Part shown: positions 44,201-48,320 of the stretch, one piece after another
Numbering within the stretch: the stretch's first letter is position 1
Layout: every line of letters begins with the position of its first letter
NCBI GenBank assembly: GCA_028873925.1
Contig: JAPPNA010000103.1
Location: 1 to 48,320, forward strand
Length of the DNA stretch: 48,320 nt
From: Bacteroidota bacterium
GTDB lineage: Bacteria; Bacteroidota; Rhodothermia; Rhodothermales; Bin80
Reading direction: 5' to 3'
Notes under the pieces: generated by a model
The model's input: only the letters and a program-made list of their open reading frames with translations
Database searches by the model: none
What the model was told of the DNA's origin: nothing
Made by a program: the position numbers and the translations under genes

Positions 44201-45262
44201 GTATTCCGCAACCGACGCGATGCTGACCTGACGGCCGGCATCTACGAGCGACTGCCTGTAATGGTGAATCGGTCTTCCCGAAAGGTGCGCAAGGCGTGGC
44301 CTCTGCAGTACCGGTGTATGTACCAGATGTCTGCTGACTCGCACGCTTTCAGGACGCGCGCTGAGTTGGAATCCAAAGAAGATGCCTGGCCCATCGGTGA
44401 TAACCGATATGAAAATAAAGCCGGGATCTGGGTGCCATTGTATGAAGGCAAGATGGTGCAGGCCTTTGATCACCGAGCGGCCGATATCGTCGTCAACCCG
44501 GACAATCTGTTCCGGCCCGGCCAGCAGCACCCCATCACTGCCTCCGAAAAGCAGGATCCCACGCGGTTGGCGAAGCCGAGATACTGGGTGCTGGACGATG
44601 ACCGGCGCTGGGGACATGCCTGCCACTGGGCGATTGCGTTCAAGGATGTGACCGCAGCCACCAATATCCGCACTATGATTGCGGCCATAATCCCTCGGGC
44701 AGCGGCTGGGCACACGCTGCCACTATTGTCGCTGGATGGAGGTCAGTCCGACCCGGCATCCGTTGCATGCCGAATAGTTGCGAATCTGGATGCCATTGTA
44801 TTTGACTTTGTAGCCCGTCAGAAGGTACACGGCAACCATCTGAGCAAGTACATTGTCGAGCAGCTCCCCGTGGTGCCTTTGGACATCTACGATCGGGTCG
44901 GATTTGGCGGTGTAAGTGCTGGCAGTCTGGTTCGCACCATCGTCCGGGAGCTGATATACACGGCACATGACCTGGGAGTGTTTGCCCGCGATCTCAAGCT
45001 GGTTGATGCCTCGGGTGAAATCTGTCCGCCGTACGGTTACAAGGAGGACCGGCGTATCCGCCTCAGGGCCAAATTGGATGCCGTTTATTTCCACCTGTAC
45101 GGACTGACCACCCGCCGGGATGTCAGATACATCTATTCCACCTTCCCGATCCTGGAGCGCGAAGAAACCGCCAAGTATGGGCGCTACCTTTCGTGTGACC
45201 TCTGCCTGGCCTGGATCAGCGCACTCTCCGCCGGACAGCCAGATGCCGAAATTGTTCTGTAA
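41237..45262 (+). CDS. Type IIG (Eco57I-like) restriction enzyme/adenine methyltransferase
   Basis: A 1341-residue single-chain restriction-modification protein. The N-terminal nuclease-like domain has D92 (PDGLLFAS) and E123-x-K125 (LLEAKRW), a PD-(D/E)xK pattern. The methyltransferase has GSYYTPDKLV, motif I DPAMGSGHFLV (D505) and motif IV NPPW (N791), marking an N6-adenine enzyme. The C-terminal ~400 residues ('LYEGKMVQAFDHRAADIV', 'ISKY'-like 'LSKYIVEQLPVVPLD') should recognise the target sequence. No separate specificity or restriction gene is nearby, so one protein does all. It resembles BREX PglX in the methylase part, but no other BREX gene is in the window. The ATG at 41237 is preferred to 41174 because the upstream residues are low-complexity and basic. 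Confidence 0.9.
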   Translation: MTQERYTGTLFTEDFLKVGIRHQPEWEALSAIELESLDHTLRHLFNKFPTDRTPNESQTEDDLIWPVLRTLGWTSSLRRQNLSQRHRRDVPDGLLFASAEAKQHANNLAADWKRYECGLALLEAKRWQRPLDRRSGSPGEDITPSSQMLHYLRRVDDVTNGRLQWGILTNGARWRLYHTRAVSVADDYFDVNLHGLLSSLGDDSASDFTERSHWLKVFVLLFGLVSFIRDPASGQAFHERGIQESLFYQERVSANLSQVVFGEVFPGLARAVAAEAPEAPLSDLRDTTLILLYRLLFVLYAEDRGLLPVHDPRYDDYALRDRVRVDVGRRKDIDDVFSSTQALYWCQFSELCGALFSGDASIGLPPYNGGLFAMERTPLLNAIRIADDVFADVVDKLSFEVSPGEPRRYINYRDLGVRQLGSIYERLLERDLVRMNGTLQVRLSSYARKDTGSYYTPDKLVSLVIDETLAPLIQTRMEAFAKAGSPEDLVRLDPASQLLQLKVCDPAMGSGHFLVRLVDQLADHIIAAMTESRTMHDDYCSPVAAQIDTIRAQLEANARTYGWNLNSAQLEDRQIVRRLVLKRCVYGVDKNPMAVELAKVSLWLHTVTVGAPLTFLDHHLKCGDSLFGAWVGPTMAAAKAHRQLFTGDSLSQAAAAAEEMQDLEAVADTEIAETNRSALIYANIAKMTAPLAAFLSLLHGIQWLSGSDKERDRVTRAVLDGTLGDPVELAQGRVDSATKEDERVELLALAHQAVSIGHRERFLHWQVAFPGVWSHWHERELRGGFHAIIGNPPWDRIEVQDKEWFGSRASSVTEAKHSAERKRRIARLEAAGDPLIGEFRLARARAAAASRVAKSCGDYPLLSGGSRNLYALFVERALTLLRPDGIAGLLVPSGIVSDKTAAAFFNRITAENRLCTVYDFLNNHREFFAAVHARFKFCVFVVRKTQAHTPARFAFYLSSVDELDDPARSYSLAGATIARVNPNTGTAPVFRNRRDADLTAGIYERLPVMVNRSSRKVRKAWPLQYRCMYQMSADSHAFRTRAELESKEDAWPIGDNRYENKAGIWVPLYEGKMVQAFDHRAADIVVNPDNLFRPGQQHPITASEKQDPTRLAKPRYWVLDDDRRWGHACHWAIAFKDVTAATNIRTMIAAIIPRAAAGHTLPLLSLDGGQSDPASVACRIVANLDAIVFDFVARQKVHGNHLSKYIVEQLPVVPLDIYDRVGFGGVSAGSLVRTIVRELIYTAHDLGVFARDLKLVDASGEICPPYGYKEDRRIRLRAKLDAVYFHLYGLTTRRDVRYIYSTFPILEREETAKYGRYLSCDLCLAWISALSAGQPDAEIVL

Positions 45263-46097
45263 AGACTGCCTTCTAATCGCCGTGCACCTGGGAGCTTTAT
45301 GCAATTCTTGCGCCCTTTTCAGCGAAACTGCGGTACATCTGCGTTACCTTGGGACGCTGCCGATATTCCCGTTTCGCCGGGCGCAGAATTTGCGCTGGCG
45401 CAGGACGCTCGCCAGATATGTGATGAGTGCACCAAATCATGCAATGAACATCCTGCCGTAGGCACATGCCGCGCTGATGGCTATCCTGATTCACAGAACG
45501 CACAACACCCCAGACCAGCTATGAGCTGCGGCTGATAGCGCTCAAGGCTCCTGATCATGAATCCGGCCGCTTGTTTCCAAGCCTGATCAACATGTCTGCT
45601 ATACGGATTGCGTGCCTGATGCCCATGGTTGTCCAACGACAATTATAACTGGGATCAACGACAATGACTCTACCTGTTGGCTGCGGCAACTATGGTCAAC
45701 TCCGCTTGGTTGAGGCAGGTGGCTTAACTCATTGAGATACATGGGATTACGGGGTAGATGGGGTGTCATGAGATGACGGGACGTTGCCATCAGGCTACCA
45801 AAGTCTAATTGTCGCCGCCCCTAATCTTAATTGTCGCCAAACACATGGTACGCACTTTCCGCTGAATTTCACAGCTGTCATGAATCATCAACCCCAGCGT
45901 TCCAATATCCCGTGTGAATACACACCCGTGCCGGAGTTGGTAGTCCAAGCGCTGCCCGAAGAACTGATGCCGGGCCGGATAGGGATGGTAGGCAGGGTGA
46001 TTTTGGCCGATTTCGGTTGCTGTGTCAAGGACTTGCCCCGTATACCCGTAATACTTATGATATATCCCCCTTCTGCGGTGCTCCAGACCGGCACCGC
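45263..46097. other. Non-coding region carrying a MITE-like insertion
   Basis: Outside the element at 45630-45843 I find no supported gene. A 112-codon minus-strand frame (45805-46143) crosses the element's right end and overlaps the next gene. After removal of the element and one target copy it would extend by about 20 codons past the junction, but its peptide is not recognisable. No terminator is evident for the type IIG gene. Confidence 0.5.
45630..45843. mobile_element. 214-bp MITE-like element with IS21-like ends and 6-bp target duplication
   Basis: The left end reads TGTCCAACGACAATTATAAC, the right end (complement) TGTTTGGCGACAATTAAGAT. Each end has a second CGACAAT exactly 22 bases further in (45637/45659 on the left, 45814/45836 on the right). 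The flanks are CATGGT on both sides (45624-45629 and 45844-45849), a perfect 6-bp target-site duplication. Terminal TGT, repeated internal end motifs and a duplication of 4-8 bp are features of IS21-family elements. The element is too short for istA/istB and is therefore non-autonomous. Confidence 0.85.
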
Positions 46098-46784
46098 TCA
46101 GTTCTGTAGGCGCTGCGTTTTGCGGCGCTCCGATGCCTCCCACGCCTTGTGCGCCGCCTCAACCGCCCGAGCCGCGTACTCCCGCCCCTCTTGACCGCCT
46201 GACGCTCTAATGACTCCCAAGACAGAGTTTGCCCGGCCGGCGGTTCTGGAGCATTTTGCATTCATGCATATGAGTTCGGCAGGGTCCACAGCCAGCACCT
46301 CGTAGATTTCGTAGAGCAGGTCAAAGCCCCGGGTATACGGGACATCATGGCCATACTTGCTTATCTGAGGATCGGCCGCCTGGCTCAGCTCCGATAAGGC
46401 CAACTTAGCCTGCACATCGGTGCCGTGCAGATAGATCTGAACCAGTTCATCCGCCAGGGCATCTCGTTCCTCTTGGGAAAACATCACTTTGGGGGCATAT
46501 CCCTGGCGGAGAATCTCGTAGGCCATGGACATACCGTAACTCCCGTATACTCCGTCACCTTCCGGCTCCCCGTACAGATACGCCATCGGATCTTCTTTCA
46601 GGAGTTGAAGGGCCTTTTCTATCGTTGGGCAGCCTACCGGTTCTCTCATTAGATCGTCCATAATGATAAGCCCGTTGCAGGAGATGTCGGGGGGCACAAA
46701 GGAATTGTCCTGAGCGGTCGCAGCAGCCGTTATCAACAGCAGCAGCAGTAAGGATATGATTCTCATGTTCTTGATCTTTAGCAT
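46098..46784 (-). CDS. Secreted protein of unknown function
   Basis: A 228-residue protein with a clear signal peptide (MRIISLLLLLLITAAATAQ). The mature part is mostly helical and has paired cysteines (ISCNG, GCPTIEKAL, ICMNAKCS), consistent with an extracytoplasmic location. The C-terminal tail is rich in Ala, Glu and Arg. I recognise no family. The ATG at 46784 overlaps the stop of the upstream gene (ATGCTAA), suggesting coupling; the ATG at 46766 would give a shorter, more typical signal peptide. Confidence 0.6.
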   Translation of the reverse strand: MLKIKNMRIISLLLLLLITAAATAQDNSFVPPDISCNGLIIMDDLMREPVGCPTIEKALQLLKEDPMAYLYGEPEGDGVYGSYGMSMAYEILRQGYAPKVMFSQEERDALADELVQIYLHGTDVQAKLALSELSQAADPQISKYGHDVPYTRGFDLLYEIYEVLAVDPAELICMNAKCSRTAGRANSVLGVIRASGGQEGREYAARAVEAAHKAWEASERRKTQRLQN

Positions 46785-48265
46785 CCATGGTTGCCCGATT
46801 CACCCCCTGCCGCTACGTTCGCGTTCGTCCATCCCGAGAGATAGCGCCAGAAATTGCCGGTACTGATCGACGTTCCTCCTTTACCAGCCTTCTTGTACTT
46901 GGGGATAAACTCGCTCCACAGTGCCGTGCCGGCCGCGACGACCTCATTCCCGGGACCGTGCAGATTCTCCAACGCCCGCAGGAATGACTGCCCCGTCGCT
47001 CCTGTTAGACAGTCGCTGTACCCCTTTTCATGATACCGTTCATGGGCCTCCACGGCTATTTGAAATTTACTCATATCACGCAGCGTGCCGCAGGGGTTAT
47101 TGACCTGAGGGTAGGTGACCTTGGGACCCGCAGGGGTCGGCATGCAGTTAGGCAGGCCATTTAGGTAATAGGAGAGGGAGCTTCCAGAAAGAAAGTCTTC
47201 GCTCACATGAAGCTCGCCCTGCCTGCTTCTTAGCGGTGCTAACACCAGCGCCTGCCCCGACCACGGGCCGGATTTCAGGTGGTCGTACTGTATAGGTGTG
47301 GGGGTTATGTCCCTATAGAACCCGTAACACCCCGGCTTCTGCTTGGATAATTCGGTGTATCGTATTTCGGCGTACAAGGTCTCAAACGCCCAGCCAGGCG
47401 AGCGGTCCTTCACGAACACCTTAAACGGGCCCAAGGTGGCGAGTTTCTCAATGGCTACCGAAATCTCGGCATACCCGGTTGCCGTACCGGCCCAGGTTGC
47501 GGCACCCGAGTGCGTGGCTCCGAGCGAACTGATCCAACTGTACTGGTACTGACTTATGTCGTGCTTTGGATCACCACTGACCGTGACTGAGCAGGTAGTT
47601 GTCTGCCCACGATGCAGCGATGCGGGGTCACAGAGCAGCGTGAAACTGGGGCTGCCATCGTCATTGCCGCCGCCGCCGCCGCCATCCCCATCTTCACCCC
47701 CATCCCCGCCGCCATCCGAGTCTATTTCAATACATGTAATCTCAATCTCTGCGGGAATGACCCTGCAGGTCTCATGCCCGTTTATCTCAAGGCAGATAAA
47801 TCTCTCCCGGATAACGTCAGTTACCCAGCAGTACTCTTCATCTGCCTGGGCCTTGCCCAATGGCGACCTGTGCTGCAAGGACAGTCCGACCAGCGTGAGC
47901 GTGCTGTCCGCCGGATCATACAGCATCGCCTGTTCCGCTGCGTAGGCAATGTTGTACTCTGCAACCAGAACTTCCCGATGCCCGAAGCCTCCGTCCAACC
48001 ACTCGCGTACAAGGTCGTCAAAGGCACCCGGATCCACACCAGTCTCGCCAATAAACTCTACGAGCTGGCCGCCGACTGCGTCCCCGGCGGCATCCAACTC
48101 CGCCACCAAGGTCCGCACAACGGTGATGTTAGGGTGCGAACGGGTGACCACGGGCTGGTCCGTACCCAACGGGACCGCGGCCCAGAAGCCGCCGCCGGGG
48201 CGTGGCCAGTACCTAGCCTGATTCCAGTCAGGTGGATACTTCTGTACCATTGCGACCAGAATCAT
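46778..48265 (-). CDS. Uncharacterised protein with HExxHxxGxxD motif and Gly/Asp-rich linker
   Basis: A 495-residue protein. Residues about 1-180 are unknown. A low-complexity Gly/Asp linker (about 185-205, SDGGGDGGEDGDGGGGGG) leads to an Ig-like segment with 'LLCDPASLHRGQTTTCSVTVSG'. Near the C-terminus HERYHEKGYSD (H408, E409, H412, G415, D418) fits the HExxHxxGxxD zinc motif known from snapalysin-like metzincins; no Met-turn is obvious. Several cysteines suggest an exported protein, but there is no signal peptide, and the start abuts the 27-bp repeat at 48267-48293. The N-terminus may therefore be truncated or rearranged. Confidence 0.6.
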   Translation of the reverse strand: MILVAMVQKYPPDWNQARYWPRPGGGFWAAVPLGTDQPVVTRSHPNITVVRTLVAELDAAGDAVGGQLVEFIGETGVDPGAFDDLVREWLDGGFGHREVLVAEYNIAYAAEQAMLYDPADSTLTLVGLSLQHRSPLGKAQADEEYCWVTDVIRERFICLEINGHETCRVIPAEIEITCIEIDSDGGGDGGEDGDGGGGGGNDDGSPSFTLLCDPASLHRGQTTTCSVTVSGDPKHDISQYQYSWISSLGATHSGAATWAGTATGYAEISVAIEKLATLGPFKVFVKDRSPGWAFETLYAEIRYTELSKQKPGCYGFYRDITPTPIQYDHLKSGPWSGQALVLAPLRSRQGELHVSEDFLSGSSLSYYLNGLPNCMPTPAGPKVTYPQVNNPCGTLRDMSKFQIAVEAHERYHEKGYSDCLTGATGQSFLRALENLHGPGNEVVAAGTALWSEFIPKYKKAGKGGTSISTGNFWRYLSGWTNANVAAGGESGNHGC

Positions 48266-48266
48266 C

Positions 48267-48293
48267 GGCGGTGTCCCAGATTCAGTTGGTTAA
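48267..48293 (-). repeat. 27-bp inverted repeat, right copy
   Basis: Exact inverted copy of 53-79, ending one base before the start codon of the 46778-48265 gene. On the minus strand an in-frame TAA lies inside the repeat, fixing the maximal start of that gene at 48265. Confidence 0.85.
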
Positions 48294-48320
48294 GGTGAGG
48301 GGCCTGGGGAGGCACCAGCA

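Noticed and set aside
41237-45262. BREX system (PglX)
   Set aside because: The methylase resembles PglX, but no pglZ, brxC, brxL or other BREX gene is present. The nearby ATPase pair is 10 kb away on the other strand and lacks BrxC features.
45805-46143. 112-codon minus-strand frame across the MITE right end
   Set aside because: Considered as a gene interrupted by the insertion. The repaired frame is only ~20 codons longer, overlaps the 3' end of the 46098-46784 gene and has no recognisable motif.
47660-47720. GCC/CCG-rich tandem repeat
   Set aside because: This is the codon-level low complexity of the Gly/Asp linker in the 46778-48265 protein, not a separate repeat element or CRISPR.
48262-48320. 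C-terminus of an upstream minus-strand gene ending in LNQLNLGHRR with an ATGA overlap
   Set aside because: Only 18 codons are inside the window and most fall in the 27-bp repeat; reading-frame openness over this length is not evidence.

Overview
The window looks like a chromosomal segment of a Rhodothermota-type bacterium (Bacteroidetes/Chlorobi group, Rhodothermia-like, moderately GC-rich). The main reason is that several exported proteins end in FlgD/Ig-like C-terminal domains of the 'NYPNPFNP...SGMYLYRL' type. These occur alongside a PorV/PorQ-like outer-membrane protein, a DUF5103 (type IX secretion 'plug') lipoprotein and a TonB-dependent receptor with a carboxypeptidase-regulatory-like N-terminus. 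This assignment is inference; no rRNA or tRNA gene is present to confirm it.

Layout. 1-562: intergenic relics, including a hairpin resembling group II intron domain V. 563-4595 (minus): four-gene sugar-oxidation operon (SDR dehydrogenase, glucarate-dehydratase-like enolase-superfamily enzyme, SMP-30 lactonase, mutarotase-like protein). 4971-13694 (plus): TonB receptor, secreted FlgD-tagged protein, PorV/Q-like protein and GH38-like glycosidase. 14431-21030 (plus): CUT1 sugar ABC transporter (binding protein and two permeases, no ATPase) followed by a second GH38-like enzyme. 21252-26830 (plus): FlgD-tagged surface protein, DUF4185 protein, six-hairpin glycosidase and CE1/Fes-like esterase. 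Together 0.5-26.8 kb reads as a glycan capture, cleavage, import and oxidation locus, with mannose-type linkages the best guess from GH38.

27160-30856 (minus): a translationally coupled pair of P-loop ATPases, one carrying TPR-like repeats, behind a perfect palindrome. 31130-35075 (minus): a metzincin lipoprotein and the DUF5103 lipoprotein, closed by a clear intrinsic terminator. 35174-41050 (plus): dnaE, a Smr-domain protein, a class I glutamine amidotransferase and an SxtJ-like membrane protein. The dnaE gene is the most striking object here. It carries a 168-residue mini-intein in the FNK|SHS motif, and its reading frame runs without a stop into a complete thioredoxin-type arsenate reductase (ArsC) domain with all three redox cysteines.

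41237-45262 (plus): a solitary type IIG restriction-methylation enzyme. 45263-46097: a non-coding region containing a 214-bp MITE-like element with IS21-like ends, 22-bp-spaced internal repeats and a perfect 6-bp target duplication. 46098-48265 (minus): two uncharacterised proteins, one with a HExxHxxGxxD motif. Other repeats are a ~150-bp degenerate intergenic element present twice and a 27-bp exact inverted repeat at the two extremities of the window.
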